From NCBI RefSeq assembly GCF_001542855.1, contig NZ_LNBY01000001.1, positions 682,001 to 746,000 of the forward strand: a stretch of 64,000 nt of DNA, given 5' to 3'. This stretch comes from Erythrobacter sp. AP23. Lineage in GTDB: Bacteria > Pseudomonadota > Alphaproteobacteria > Sphingomonadales > Sphingomonadaceae. Positions 24,474-34,066 of this stretch are shown here, piece after piece; the first letter of the stretch is position 1, and each line of letters starts with the position of its first letter. A program made the translations under genes and the position numbers. The notes beneath the pieces were generated by a model, which saw nothing but the letters and a program-made list of their open reading frames with translations, made no database searches and was not told where the DNA came from.

Positions 24474-25775
24474 ATGCGGGATTTCGCCCGCTCCGACCAC
24501 GCAGGGGTACAGACCCAGCTCGACCGGCTGGGTCAGCTCTCCGTGCCCGACGGCAGACTCGGCCTCGAGACGATCCGCGCGCTGCTCGATCGCCTCGGCA
24601 ACCCGCATCGCAGGCTCCCGCCCGTGTTCCATGTTGCGGGGACCAACGGCAAGGGCTCGACCTGCGCCTTCCTGCGCGCGATGCTCGAAGCGCAGGGCTA
24701 CGCGGTCCACGTCACGACCAGCCCCCACCTCGTGCGCTATAACGAACGAATTCGCGTGGCGGGCAGGCTGATCGAGGATGATCGACTGGCCGAACTGCTG
24801 CGCGAGGTGCTCGACGCAAGCGATGACCTGAATCCAAGCTTCTTCGAAGTGACAATCGCCGCCGCCTTCACCGAGTTCGCACGCGTCCCCGCCGATGCCT
24901 GCGTGGTCGAGGTCGGCCTCGGCGGACGGTTCGATGCAACCAACGTGCTGCAGCCCGATGTCCTCGCTGCCTGCGGGATCGCGTCGCTGGGCCTCGATCA
25001 CGAGCGCTTCCTGCTCGCGCCGGAGAAGAACGTACCGCAAGAACCGATGGCGCGTATCGCCTTCGAGAAGGCGGGCATCGCCAAACCGGGCGTTCCGCTG
25101 GTGACAATGGCGCACTATCCGCCCGAATCGATCGCATCGATCCGCGAACAGGCCAAGCGCCACGCGGCCCCCCATTTCGAAGCCGGGCGGGACTGGTACG
25201 TCGATGGCTGGCAGGGCGGCGAATATCGCGACAAGCGATACCATTTCGAGTTGCCCGAACTCTCGCTGCCCGGCGAACATCAATATGGGAACGCCGGACT
25301 GGCAACCGCCATGCTGAGCCATCAGGACAGACTGCCTGTCGAAGAAAGTGCCATCGTCGCGGGGATGCGAGAGGCGACATGGCCCGGACGGCTTCATCCC
25401 CTTGCGTCCGGGCCGCTGACGGCGCTTGCGGAGGGCCACAGCATCCTCCTCGATGGCGGGCATAATCGGGATGCGGGTCAAGCAATCGCCGGCGCGCTCG
25501 GTGAGCGGTTTCACCTCATCCTGGGCATGTTGTCCAACAAGGACCCGCGCGCCCTGCTCGATCCGTTAGCGGGCCGTATCCACTCGCTGCAGATCGTCCC
25601 GGTACCCGGCCATGAGAGCCATCCCGCAGATGCATTCGGCGAAGGTGCCATCTTTGCGGGGAGTGCCGAGGAAGCGCTGCGGAACATCGCGCCCGACGAT
25701 TATCCCATTTTGATCGCAGGCTCGCTCTATCTCGCGGGGGCAGTGTTGCAGTTGAACGATGAGATGCCGGACTAG
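24474..25775 (+). CDS. folC: Folylpolyglutamate synthase/dihydrofolate synthase
   Basis: Adds glutamate to dihydropteroate and to folates. It is a Mur-ligase fold with P-loop GTNGKGS at residues 56-62, TSPHLVRYNERIRV as the omega loop, and EVGLGGRFDATNV as the metal-binding stretch. The C-terminal domain carries DGGHNRDAG. The 433 residues match. It follows accD by eight bases, and its stop overlaps that of the convergent PilZ gene. Confidence 0.96.
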   Translation: MRDFARSDHAGVQTQLDRLGQLSVPDGRLGLETIRALLDRLGNPHRRLPPVFHVAGTNGKGSTCAFLRAMLEAQGYAVHVTTSPHLVRYNERIRVAGRLIEDDRLAELLREVLDASDDLNPSFFEVTIAAAFTEFARVPADACVVEVGLGGRFDATNVLQPDVLAACGIASLGLDHERFLLAPEKNVPQEPMARIAFEKAGIAKPGVPLVTMAHYPPESIASIREQAKRHAAPHFEAGRDWYVDGWQGGEYRDKRYHFELPELSLPGEHQYGNAGLATAMLSHQDRLPVEESAIVAGMREATWPGRLHPLASGPLTALAEGHSILLDGGHNRDAGQAIAGALGERFHLILGMLSNKDPRALLDPLAGRIHSLQIVPVPGHESHPADAFGEGAIFAGSAEEALRNIAPDDYPILIAGSLYLAGAVLQLNDEMPD

Positions 25776-26149
25776 AACCGCAGCGGGCCCTGGGCCCAAT
25801 TCCTCGCCTCGTTCTGGGTCCGCTCGGCATCCTGTCTGACGATCGCCTCCGCATTCCTGCGCGTTTCGAAGATCGTCTTGTGCGACAGGGGCTCATCGAA
25901 AGTCAGGCCGATATGCGCACCCTTGCGCCAGCTGACCGATCCGAATGCTTCGTAATGCAACCAGATCAGCAGGCATTCCTGTGCGAACGCATCCTTGCGT
26001 GGCAAGACCAGCTGCGCCCCGCCCTGCGAAATGTCGACGATTTCCACGCGGTGCCGTGCGTCGATCGTCTCGAGGATCGCCGGAACGCCGAGGGTCAACC
26101 GCTGGTAATCGCGGCGCAGCGGCGAAACATGTTGCGTAGTGTCGGTCAT
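25772..26149 (-). CDS. PilZ-domain protein
   Basis: A 125-residue single-domain protein. The two PilZ motifs are visible: an N-terminal RRDYQR and, about 25 residues on, VDISQGGAQL (the D/N-x-S-x-x-G motif). Together these bind cyclic di-GMP in known family members, so it is probably a c-di-GMP effector. The partner is unknown. It converges on folC with a short tail overlap. Confidence 0.83.
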   Translation of the reverse strand: MTDTTQHVSPLRRDYQRLTLGVPAILETIDARHRVEIVDISQGGAQLVLPRKDAFAQECLLIWLHYEAFGSVSWRKGAHIGLTFDEPLSHKTIFETRRNAEAIVRQDAERTQNEARNWAQGPLRF

Positions 26150-26213
26150 GGAGACCGAGACTACACTGCGATGGTTACGACAAGCTTTCCAGCGGCTACT
26201 GCGATTTACCAGC

Positions 26214-27947
26214 CTATTCTGCCGGCATGGCTTCCCCCGCTTCGGGCGCGACGATCCCCGCGGCGGCTTTGGAGCGGCTTTCGCGCCACCATTCGATGCA
26301 CACCAGCACCGCTGCTGCCAGCCCTATCCACGTCGTCAGGATGAAGACATCGAAGTAGCCTTGTTCCTCGATCATCTCGCCCAAGGCTCCGCGACCGAGC
26401 GTGCCGACCAGCAGGGTGAGCGAGGACAGCAGGGCATATTGCACCGCGCTGAACTTCTTCGAGACGATCGAGGAGAGCCAGGCGATATAGGCCGCCCCGG
26501 CGATACCGATGGCGAGGTTCTCGAACCCGATGGTAATCGTCAGCTTGGCGAGGTCCGCGTCGCCGATCGCGGGCACCTGCTCGATCAGATAGGTGAAGCC
26601 CACCGCGTCGCTGAAGGCCTGCATATTGGCACCGCCGATGGCCATGTCGGCGTAGAGCAGGTTGGTCAGCGCGGCCAGCACGCCGCCGATGAGCAGGGTC
26701 GGCATGCGACCGATCGCGGTGAGCATCAATCCTCCCAGAGCCAATCCGGCAATGATCGCGCCGACGCCGAAGAACTTCGAAGCGAAGGCCACGTCGTCAT
26801 TCGTATAGGCGAGTTCGCCGAGATAGAACGGATAAGCGAAAGTGCCCCAAATCGCGTCGCAGATCCGGTAGGTCAGCACGACTGCAAAGATCAGCACCAG
26901 CGACCAGCCCATTCGCCCGACCAGCTCGACCAGCGGCAGGACCAGCGCACGGTAAAGGTGATCAAGCGCGTAGGCACCGCCGGTCGCAGGCGTTTCATCG
27001 GCAGCCAGCAGGTGTTCGCCCCGGCGTTTCTTCGCGGCGAGCCATCCCGCAATCAGCGCGGGAAGGATAATGGTCGCGACGATTATCCACGGCCCGACAT
27101 TGACGGTGAATTCGGTCGGATTGGGCCGATCCTCCGGCGCGTAGGTCATCGACATGATCATGAAGGCCAGAACTACGCCGATTGCCCCCGCCCACAGAAC
27201 TGCGACAAGCGCCAACGCGCGGTTGCGGATCGCAGGCGCGAGTTCCCCGGCCTGCCTGAGCGCGCGAACCTGTTTTTCGCTTTCGGAGGCGACATCGACG
27301 GCATTCTCCCGGGCATTGGGCGCCCAGAGACCGACAAAGCCCACAGAAAGCAGGATCGCGCCCATCAGCGCATAAGTTTCCGGCCAACCGATCCGCGCGG
27401 CGATGATCAGGCCGAGCGCCCCGCCGACGAGCGAGGAAAGCCGGTAGCCCATCTGATAGACGGTCGAGAGGATATCGATCGTCGCCACCTCGTCCGCCAC
27501 GTCGATACGCCAGGCGTTGATCGCAATATCCTGCGTTGCGCTGGCGAAGGCACCGATTCCTGCCAGCAGCGAGAACATGCCGAGTTGGGAGCGCGGCTCG
27601 AGCAGGCTCATCGTGACGAGAATAGTGCCCAGCAGCAACTGCATCGGGACGATCCACTGCTTCCGGCGCCCAAGCTTGCGCAGCAGCGGAATATTGACCT
27701 TGTCGATCAGCGGCGACCACAGGAACTGGAAGGCGTAGGCGAGCCCGATCAGCGAGAATATCCCCATGGTCTCGAGATCGACCTCGGCCTCGGTCAGCCA
27801 GGCGAACAGCGTGCCGAGAAACAGCGCAAAGGGCAGCCCGCTGGCGAAACCGAACAGCAGCATGAAACCGGTCTTGCGATTGCCCAGCGCCATGCCGAGC
27901 GCGCGCCAGGCGGAGATCTTTTTCTTTTCTTCTGCGACCGCGGCCAT
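26214..27947 (-). CDS. ampG: AmpG-like MFS permease
   Basis: A 577-residue transporter with about 12-14 membrane segments. The N-terminal stretch GFASGLPFALFLGTLFAWL and GLAYAFQFLWSPLIDKV, and the internal SATQDIAINAWRIDV, are the signature of AmpG-type permeases, which import anhydro-muropeptides during cell-wall recycling. The protein is longer than E. coli AmpG by a central insertion (about residues 215-330) that is partly charged. Substrate assignment is from family resemblance. It is divergent from the Rieske oxygenase gene. Confidence 0.85.
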   Translation of the reverse strand: MAAVAEEKKKISAWRALGMALGNRKTGFMLLFGFASGLPFALFLGTLFAWLTEAEVDLETMGIFSLIGLAYAFQFLWSPLIDKVNIPLLRKLGRRKQWIVPMQLLLGTILVTMSLLEPRSQLGMFSLLAGIGAFASATQDIAINAWRIDVADEVATIDILSTVYQMGYRLSSLVGGALGLIIAARIGWPETYALMGAILLSVGFVGLWAPNARENAVDVASESEKQVRALRQAGELAPAIRNRALALVAVLWAGAIGVVLAFMIMSMTYAPEDRPNPTEFTVNVGPWIIVATIILPALIAGWLAAKKRRGEHLLAADETPATGGAYALDHLYRALVLPLVELVGRMGWSLVLIFAVVLTYRICDAIWGTFAYPFYLGELAYTNDDVAFASKFFGVGAIIAGLALGGLMLTAIGRMPTLLIGGVLAALTNLLYADMAIGGANMQAFSDAVGFTYLIEQVPAIGDADLAKLTITIGFENLAIGIAGAAYIAWLSSIVSKKFSAVQYALLSSLTLLVGTLGRGALGEMIEEQGYFDVFILTTWIGLAAAVLVCIEWWRESRSKAAAGIVAPEAGEAMPAE

Positions 27948-28018
27948 TCCCTAGCGTCCTTCCAATCCAGCGTATTTTTTGCGACACTAGCGGTGAGAGA
28001 GAGGAAGGAACAGGCGTC

Positions 28019-29182
28019 ATGAGCGCTGTCGACACCAAACAACCCACAGGCCGCCCGACGGACGGCATGCTTGCGCTGGCCAAGGACATTGCCGAGGGTC
28101 GCAAGCGCGATGCGTCGGAAGCGACGACCGTCCCGGCAAGCGTCTATATCGATCCCGACTACTGGGCGCGCGAAAAGGCTGCGATCTACGACCGATTGCC
28201 GCAGATCCTGTGCCCCTCTGCACTCTTGCCCGATCCCGGCATGGCGGTTCCGCATGATGCCACCGGCCGTCCGCTCCTCATCACGCGCGATGCGGAGGGC
28301 AAGGCGCATGTGTTCCTCAATGTGTGCCGTCATCGTGGCACAAGACTGGTCGAGGGCGAGGATGTGCAGTGTACCAAGAAGCTGGTCTGCCCCTACCACG
28401 CCTGGACGTACTCGGTTGACGGCCGTCTGCTCGCCCTGCCCCGCCCCGATACGTTTCCGGGCCTCGACAAGACCGGATATGGCCTCGTCGAGCTGCCGAG
28501 CAGCGAAACCGGCGGGCTGATCTGGTTCTGCCCGCGGGAAGAGACCGCGGACTTTTCCTATGCCGAGAAACTTGGCGCCGATTTCGACGCGCTCGGCATG
28601 GGCGATCAGGTCCTGTTTCGCCGCAAGACGCATGAAGTCGCGGGAAACTGGAAGCTCATTATGGATGCCTTCCTGGAAAGCTACCATGTGACACGGCTTC
28701 ACGCGCAGACGATCGGCCCGTTCTTCAAGGACGGCGCCACCAGCGGCGACATGATCGGGCCGCATTCGCGCAGCGCCGTCGGGCGGCTCGAGGAGATGGA
28801 AGGGATCGACCTGGAGGATATGGCCGCGCTACGCCGCGTGGTGACTTATGCCTATCAGCTTCTCCCCGGCGCGCTGATCATCCCCAGCCCCGATTACATC
28901 AACGTCATGGTGATGATGCCGCAGGCGCACGACCGCACGCTGGTCGAGGATTTCATGCTCATTCCCGAGCACCCCGCGACCGAAAAGGCGCGCGACCACT
29001 GGGAACGCAGCTGGGCGCTGCTCGACGGCGGGGTTTTCGCTTCCGAGGATTTTCGCGCGGCCGAGCTCGGCCAGCAGGGTCTGGCGACCGGCGCGGTGCC
29101 GCATCTCACGCTCGGCACGATGGAAGGCGGTATCAGGCGCTACCACGAGACCGTCGAAGAGGCCTTGCGGGCTGCCAACTGA
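28019..29182 (+). CDS. Rieske-type aromatic ring-hydroxylating oxygenase, alpha subunit-like
   Basis: A 387-residue protein with a Rieske [2Fe-2S] site at Cys103, His105, Cys124 and His127 (CRHRG and CPYHAW). The mononuclear-iron region shows ESYHVTRLHAQ, which provides the two His ligands. No beta subunit or ferredoxin gene is nearby, so its electron donor and substrate are not evident. It could act on aromatic, choline-like or other substrates. Confidence 0.9.
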   Translation: MSAVDTKQPTGRPTDGMLALAKDIAEGRKRDASEATTVPASVYIDPDYWAREKAAIYDRLPQILCPSALLPDPGMAVPHDATGRPLLITRDAEGKAHVFLNVCRHRGTRLVEGEDVQCTKKLVCPYHAWTYSVDGRLLALPRPDTFPGLDKTGYGLVELPSSETGGLIWFCPREETADFSYAEKLGADFDALGMGDQVLFRRKTHEVAGNWKLIMDAFLESYHVTRLHAQTIGPFFKDGATSGDMIGPHSRSAVGRLEEMEGIDLEDMAALRRVVTYAYQLLPGALIIPSPDYINVMVMMPQAHDRTLVEDFMLIPEHPATEKARDHWERSWALLDGGVFASEDFRAAELGQQGLATGAVPHLTLGTMEGGIRRYHETVEEALRAAN

Positions 29183-29200
29183 AGGCCTAGCTGCGCGGCC

Positions 29201-29968
29201 ATGGCCGACAACCGACTACCCGAAGAAGGCGACCGGATCGCCAAGCTGCTCGCGCGTGCAGGCGTTGCCAGCCGCCGCGAGATCGAACGCATGATCGCCG
29301 ACGGGCGCGTAGCGATCGACGGCAAGGTGCTCGACACGCCCGCAGTGAAGTTGACCAGCCTCAAAGGCGTAACGGTCGATGGCAAACCTGTCGGCAAGGT
29401 CGAGGAAACACGCCTGTTCGCTTTTCACAAGCCGGCCGGCATGCTGACCACCGAACACGACCCCAAGGGTCGGACGACGATCTACGCCGCCTTGCGCAAC
29501 GCGCTGCCCAAGGATGCAGGGCGCGTGATGCCGGTGGGTCGGCTCGACTACAACACCGAAGGCCTGCTGCTGCTGACCAATGACGGCGAGATGAAGCGCG
29601 CGATGGAACTGCCGTCGAGCGGCGTTCCGCGTACCTATCGGGCCCGCGCATTCGGCGACGTGACGCAGGCAGATCTCGACAAGCTGATCGAAGGCATCGA
29701 GGTCGATGGTGTGCGCTACGGCCGGATCGAAGCCGATCTGGAACGTGGCTCGGGCCGCAACCGCTGGATCGAGTTGACCCTGCGCGAGGGCAAGAACCGC
29801 GAAGTACGGCGGGTGCTCGAACATCTCGGGCTGGAAGTGAACCGGCTCCTGCGGATCGGCTATGGCCCGTTCCACATCGGCGATCTTCCGCGCGGGCAGG
29901 CACTCGAAATCAAACGCGGCGACGTCATGGCCTTCAAGCGCGAACTGGCCCGCGGAGGACGCCAGTGA
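29201..29968 (+). CDS. rluB: rRNA pseudouridine synthase, RsuA/RluB family
   Basis: Makes pseudouridine in rRNA; the position of the gene before rsmD and the S4-domain layout suggest RluB (23S U2605) rather than RsuA. An S4 RNA-binding domain (residues about 10-62) precedes the catalytic domain with Asp116 in VGRLDYNTEGLLL. The ATG start is just after the Rieske gene and the stop overlaps rsmD. Confidence 0.92.
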   Translation: MADNRLPEEGDRIAKLLARAGVASRREIERMIADGRVAIDGKVLDTPAVKLTSLKGVTVDGKPVGKVEETRLFAFHKPAGMLTTEHDPKGRTTIYAALRNALPKDAGRVMPVGRLDYNTEGLLLLTNDGEMKRAMELPSSGVPRTYRARAFGDVTQADLDKLIEGIEVDGVRYGRIEADLERGSGRNRWIELTLREGKNREVRRVLEHLGLEVNRLLRIGYGPFHIGDLPRGQALEIKRGDVMAFKRELARGGRQ

Positions 29969-30519
29969 GAATCGTCGCGGGTGAATGGCGGGGGCGAAAA
30001 CTTGCCGCGCCCGCAGGCGAAGTGACGCGGCCGACTGCCGACCGGACGCGCGAGACGCTGTTCAACATGCTGGCCAGCCGTCTGGGCAGTTTCGAGGGCC
30101 TTTCGGTGCTCGATCTCTTTGCGGGATCGGGTGCGCTGGGTCTCGAAGCGCTATCGCGCGGCGCAGCGTCGTGTCTTTTCGTCGAACAGGAAAGCGCGGC
30201 GATCAAGGCGATCAGGGCCAATATCGATGCGCTTGACGCCCGCCCGCGCGCCACGGTTCAGCAGGCATCGGTCATGTCGCTGGGTCCTGCCAAACAATCG
30301 CACGACCTGGTCCTGCTCGACCCACCCTATGATACGGGAGCGGGACAGGTCGCACTCGATCGCATGCTACGGCTCGGCTGGATCGGTCCGGCCACATGGA
30401 TCGCGCTCGAGACCGGTGCGAAGGAACAGATCGCCGTCAAGGGACTGGAAATCGCCAAGGATCGCCGCGTCGGCAAAGCCAAGCTCAGCCTGCTGAAACT
30501 AGCCGCCGACGCGGCTTAA
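29965..30519 (+). CDS. rsmD: 16S rRNA (guanine966-N2)-methyltransferase
   Basis: Uses SAM to methylate G966 of 16S rRNA. The SAM site VLDLFAGSGALGLEALSRGA is at about residues 48-67 and the catalytic DPPYD at 119-123. The N-terminal MRIVAGEWRGRKL and TRPTADRTRETLFN are diagnostic of RsmD. The GTG start overlaps the rluB stop (GTGA). The 184 residues match. Confidence 0.96.
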   Translation: MRIVAGEWRGRKLAAPAGEVTRPTADRTRETLFNMLASRLGSFEGLSVLDLFAGSGALGLEALSRGAASCLFVEQESAAIKAIRANIDALDARPRATVQQASVMSLGPAKQSHDLVLLDPPYDTGAGQVALDRMLRLGWIGPATWIALETGAKEQIAVKGLEIAKDRRVGKAKLSLLKLAADAA

Positions 30520-30541
30520 CCTATCTAACCTGCCGAGCCAC

Positions 30542-30982
30542 CTATTGCGTCGGTTCGTCGACCTCGGGCGGTTCGCCCGGCTGGTCCGGCTGAGGCTTTT
30601 CATTGGCAGGCGGATCGTCCATCGGGTTTGCCTGCAAGCGACTCTCGATGATCGCCCAGGCTTCGTCCCGCCCGGCCTCGTCCATATCCGCAATTGCCAG
30701 GCGATCACGGTCGGTCAGCTGCCAAAGCATGTCCTGTCGTTGCGGCGGAAGCGCCCAGTAATATGCCTGCACCTGCGGCGGCCAACGAAGAAACTCCGCC
30801 TGGCGCTCGGCGGGCCACGTGTCGACAATCGCCTGTTGGTCGGGCGAGAGCGGGACGTTCCCCGGCTCTGTAGGCAGCGGAGCTGGCTGAACTTGCGGAG
30901 CCGGCTCGGTATCCTGCGCCACTACGGGAATCGATATGGTGGCGAGCTGGCCACCGATGAAATACCAAAAAGTCTTACGCAT
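30542..30982 (-). CDS. Exported hypothetical protein with Pro/Glu-rich ends
   Basis: A 146-residue product with an N-terminal hydrophobic segment (WYFIGGQLATISIPVVAQ) that looks like a signal peptide. The middle is Trp- and Gln-rich (TWPAERQAEFLRWPPQVQAYYWALPPQRQ), and both ends are Pro-rich and acidic. I do not recognise the family. The regular W-P-x repeats may help peptidoglycan or lipid contact, but that is speculation. Confidence 0.7.
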   Translation of the reverse strand: MRKTFWYFIGGQLATISIPVVAQDTEPAPQVQPAPLPTEPGNVPLSPDQQAIVDTWPAERQAEFLRWPPQVQAYYWALPPQRQDMLWQLTDRDRLAIADMDEAGRDEAWAIIESRLQANPMDDPPANEKPQPDQPGEPPEVDEPTQ

Positions 30983-31172
30983 GTGATCCTCCGCGGATTT
31001 CTACATGCGCGACGAACGCGACCCTGACCCTTCCCTTCAGGTGCGATCCTTATCGGTGGGGAGGAATAGCTGCGCAAGCCAGCGCCGTCCCCGACATCCT
31101 GCATTCTGAACGCTCCGGCGTCAGTCGTTCGAAATTCACGTCGGGTGGTCTCTTCCAGAGATGGCACAAAAA

Positions 31173-31202
31173 GGGGCGGAGCCGCCATGGCAGCCCCGCC
31201 CC
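31173..31202 (-). terminator. Terminator after the 101-residue exported protein
   Basis: A 7-bp G/C stem (GGGGCGG with CCGCCCC) around a 16-base loop. On the minus strand the stem is followed by TTTTTG, which fits termination of the upstream minus-strand gene. Confidence 0.7.
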
Positions 31203-31258
31203 CTCCAAGCGCCGCGCTCTAACCCAGGTAAGAAGGGAGCGCGGGCGAAAAGCCGAGA

Positions 31259-31564
31259 TTAGCTGTCCGGTTTTTCGGCCGGGAGAGGCCCTTCGATCTC
31301 GCTCGCCGGTTTGCCAGGCCAGTAGCTCAGCGGTCGGTTGCCCCATTTGAGCCCGGCGGCGCGCGGGTTGATGCAGCCGTCCTGATCGTCTTTCATGCAG
31401 ACGTCATAGACCTTGCCATCGATCCGCACCTTGGTGGCCTGGCCCCTGGCATTCGTCTCCACCACTTCCGGTGAATTGGCTTTCGTGCCGGGCTCGTCGG
31501 CAAAGGCAGGTGCGGCGGTCAGAGCAAGGCCCGATGCAGCGGCGATTGCAAATAGGGGTTTCAT
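31259..31564 (-). CDS. Small exported hypothetical protein
   Basis: A 101-residue protein with a clear signal peptide (FAIAAASGLALTAAPAFA, cleavage before DEPG). The mature part has two Cys residues in DVCMKDDQDGCINP and ends in an Asp/Pro-rich tail. I do not recognise the family. It has its own terminator and is divergent from uvrD. Confidence 0.75.
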   Translation of the reverse strand: MKPLFAIAAASGLALTAAPAFADEPGTKANSPEVVETNARGQATKVRIDGKVYDVCMKDDQDGCINPRAAGLKWGNRPLSYWPGKPASEIEGPLPAEKPDS

Positions 31565-31711
31565 CGTATTCTCCCTTGAATTCGGCGATTTACGTGCCTT
31601 GCAACGCGGCGGCGGTCCCTTGTGTTCCGACAGCCTGTCAGCGATTGCCTTCTGCGTATGCGTATGTCGCCTTGCGTCAGAGCGCCCTGTTCCCTAACTG
31701 TTCACGCCTCC

Positions 31712-34021
31712 ATGTCTCTTCCCGAATCCCCCGATCAGACCGCCGAAACCGGCGACATTCCGCCCTACGCGGCCCGCCTCAATGCACCGCAGCGCGAGGC
31801 GGTGCTGACGACCGAGGGCCCCGTGCTGATGCTGGCCGGGGCCGGCACCGGCAAGACGGCGGCGCTGACCGCACGGCTGGCGCATCTCATCGCGACCCGC
31901 CGTGCCTGGCCGAGCGAAATCCTGTGCGTAACCTTCACCAACAAGGCCGCACGCGAGATGCGCGAGCGGGTCGGCAGACATATCGGCGATGCGGTCGAAG
32001 GCATGCCGTGGCTCGGCACCTTCCATTCGATCGGCGCGCGCATGCTGCGCCGCCATGCCGAGCTGGTCGGGCTGGAGAGCAATTACACGATCATCGACAC
32101 CGACGATCAACTCCGCCTGCTCAAGCAGCTGATCCAGGAAAACGACCTCGACGAGAAACGCTGGCCCGCGCGCCAGCTCGCCGGGCTTATCGATCGCTGG
32201 AAGAACCGCGGCCTCAATCCCAGCGATCTCGATGCAGTGGAAAACGAAGCCTACGCCAATGGCAAGGGCGCGCAGTTCTACAAGCTTTACCAGGACCGGC
32301 TGAAAGCACTCAACGCCTGCGATTTCGGCGACCTGCTGCTGCATATGCTCAATATCTTCCGACAGCACCGCGATGTGCTGGAACAGTACCAACAGCGCTT
32401 CAAATACATCCTTGTCGACGAATATCAGGACACCAACCAGGTCCAGTATCTGTGGCTGCGGCTGCTCGCGCAGACGCGCAAGAACATCTGCGTGGTGGGC
32501 GACGACGACCAGTCGATCTATTCATGGCGCGGCGCAGAAGTCGCCAATATCCTCAAGTTCGAAAAGGATTTTCCCGGCGCAGCGGTGATAAAGCTGGAGC
32601 AGAATTATCGCTCCACCCCGCAGATCCTCGCCGCCGCCTCGGGTCTGATCGATGCCAATAGCGAACGGCTCGGCAAGACGCTGTGGACCGAACTTCCGGC
32701 GGGTGAGAAGGTGCGCGTCATCGGCGTGTGGGATGCGCCCGAGGAGGCGCGCCGCGTCGGCGAGGAGATCGAGCGCCTGGAAGCGGAAGGCGCCCCGCTC
32801 GATCAGGTCGCGATCCTGGTTCGCGCGCAATACCAGACCCGCGAATTCGAAGACCGCTTCATCCAGATCGGTCTCAATTACCGGATCGTCGGCGGCTTCC
32901 GTTTCTACGAACGCGCCGAAATCCGCGACGCGCTTGCCTATCTGCGTACCATCGCCCAGCCCGCCGACGACCTCGCCTTCGAACGTATCTACAACCAGCC
33001 AAAGCGCGGTCTCGGCGCCAAGACACTCGAAGCCATGCGCCGCCACGCACGCCGGACGCAGACGCCGCTCGCCGCGGCCAGCCTCGACCTGTGCGATAGC
33101 GACGAATTGCCCGCGCGGGCCAAGAACAGCCTCGTCGGTCTGCTGGGCCAGTTCGTCCATTGGCGCGAGATGGCCGAGAAGGTCACGCCTTCCGAACTGC
33201 TGCGTACCGTGCTCGCCGAAAGCGGCTATGAAGACATGCTGCAGAAGGACCGCAGCCCCGAGAGCGCCGGGCGGCTGGAAAACCTCACCGAGCTTGCCCG
33301 CGCGATGGAGGAGTATGAGTCTCTCGGCGATTTCCTCGAGCATGTCAGCCTCGTGATGGACAATGACCGCGCCGACGAAGGCGAGAAGGTCACCATCATG
33401 ACCATGCATGCGGCCAAGGGCCTCGAATTCGACCATGTCTTCCTGCCCGGCTGGGAAGAAGGCGTCTTTCCCAGCCAGCGGTCCATCGACGAAGGCGGGC
33501 TCGCCAGCCTCGAGGAAGAACGTCGTCTCGCCTATGTTGCGATCACGCGCGCCAAGCGCCGCTGCACGATCCTGCACGCCGCGAACCGGCGCATCTACGG
33601 GCAATGGACAAGCTCGATCCCCAGCCGCTTCATCGAGGAACTGCCCGAGGAGCACATCAAGAGCGAGACCACCATGACCGGCGGCGCTTCCTTGTGGCGT
33701 GCGAACTGGAGCGAGACCGACGATCCCTTCGCGCATGTCTCGTCGAATCGCCCGGATCGCTCAGGTGCACGCGGACCGGGATGGCAACGGGCACTATCGT
33801 CGGGTTACGACAGCACGCCAAAGCGGCTGGCCGAACCCGGTCGCAGCGCCGCGAGTTTCGCCGCCAAGCCGCGCAGCGACGTCGCCATCGGCGCACGCGT
33901 GTTCCATGACAAGTTCGGCTATGGCTGCGTTACCGATCAGGAAGGCAACAAGCTGACAATCGAATTCGAGAAAGCGGGCGAAAAACGCGTTCTCGACAGC
34001 TTCGTGAAGCTGGCGGATTAG
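31712..34021 (+). CDS. uvrD: UvrD/PcrA-type ATP-dependent DNA helicase
   Basis: A 3'-5' superfamily 1A helicase for nucleotide excision and mismatch repair. The Q-motif region LNAPQREAV is followed by Walker A GAGTGKT at residues 43-49; VDEYQDTN, DDDQSIYSWRGA, and TMHAAKGLEFDHVFLPGWEEG are the later helicase motifs. The C-terminal end has the FGYGCVTDQEGNKLTIEF fold seen in UvrD/PcrA tails. The 769 residues match. The ATG at MSLPESPDQ is chosen because the upstream extension lacks conserved features. Confidence 0.96.
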   Translation: MSLPESPDQTAETGDIPPYAARLNAPQREAVLTTEGPVLMLAGAGTGKTAALTARLAHLIATRRAWPSEILCVTFTNKAAREMRERVGRHIGDAVEGMPWLGTFHSIGARMLRRHAELVGLESNYTIIDTDDQLRLLKQLIQENDLDEKRWPARQLAGLIDRWKNRGLNPSDLDAVENEAYANGKGAQFYKLYQDRLKALNACDFGDLLLHMLNIFRQHRDVLEQYQQRFKYILVDEYQDTNQVQYLWLRLLAQTRKNICVVGDDDQSIYSWRGAEVANILKFEKDFPGAAVIKLEQNYRSTPQILAAASGLIDANSERLGKTLWTELPAGEKVRVIGVWDAPEEARRVGEEIERLEAEGAPLDQVAILVRAQYQTREFEDRFIQIGLNYRIVGGFRFYERAEIRDALAYLRTIAQPADDLAFERIYNQPKRGLGAKTLEAMRRHARRTQTPLAAASLDLCDSDELPARAKNSLVGLLGQFVHWREMAEKVTPSELLRTVLAESGYEDMLQKDRSPESAGRLENLTELARAMEEYESLGDFLEHVSLVMDNDRADEGEKVTIMTMHAAKGLEFDHVFLPGWEEGVFPSQRSIDEGGLASLEEERRLAYVAITRAKRRCTILHAANRRIYGQWTSSIPSRFIEELPEEHIKSETTMTGGASLWRANWSETDDPFAHVSSNRPDRSGARGPGWQRALSSGYDSTPKRLAEPGRSAASFAAKPRSDVAIGARVFHDKFGYGCVTDQEGNKLTIEFEKAGEKRVLDSFVKLAD

Positions 34022-34024
34022 CAG

Positions 34025-34052
34025 CGGCGGACACGGGCGAACCGGTCCGCCG
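34025..34052. terminator. Hairpin between convergent uvrD and DEAD-box genes
   Basis: A perfect 8-bp stem (CGGCGGAC with GTCCGCCG) and a 12-base loop between two stop codons. It lacks a T-run, so it would be a weak or Rho-assisted bidirectional terminator. Confidence 0.4.
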
Positions 34053-34066
34053 TCGGCTACGAGAAC

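Noticed and set aside
26139-28022. Plus-strand open frame of 627 codons opposite ampG
   Set aside because: Gln/Arg/His-rich translation; the minus strand encodes a clear membrane transporter.
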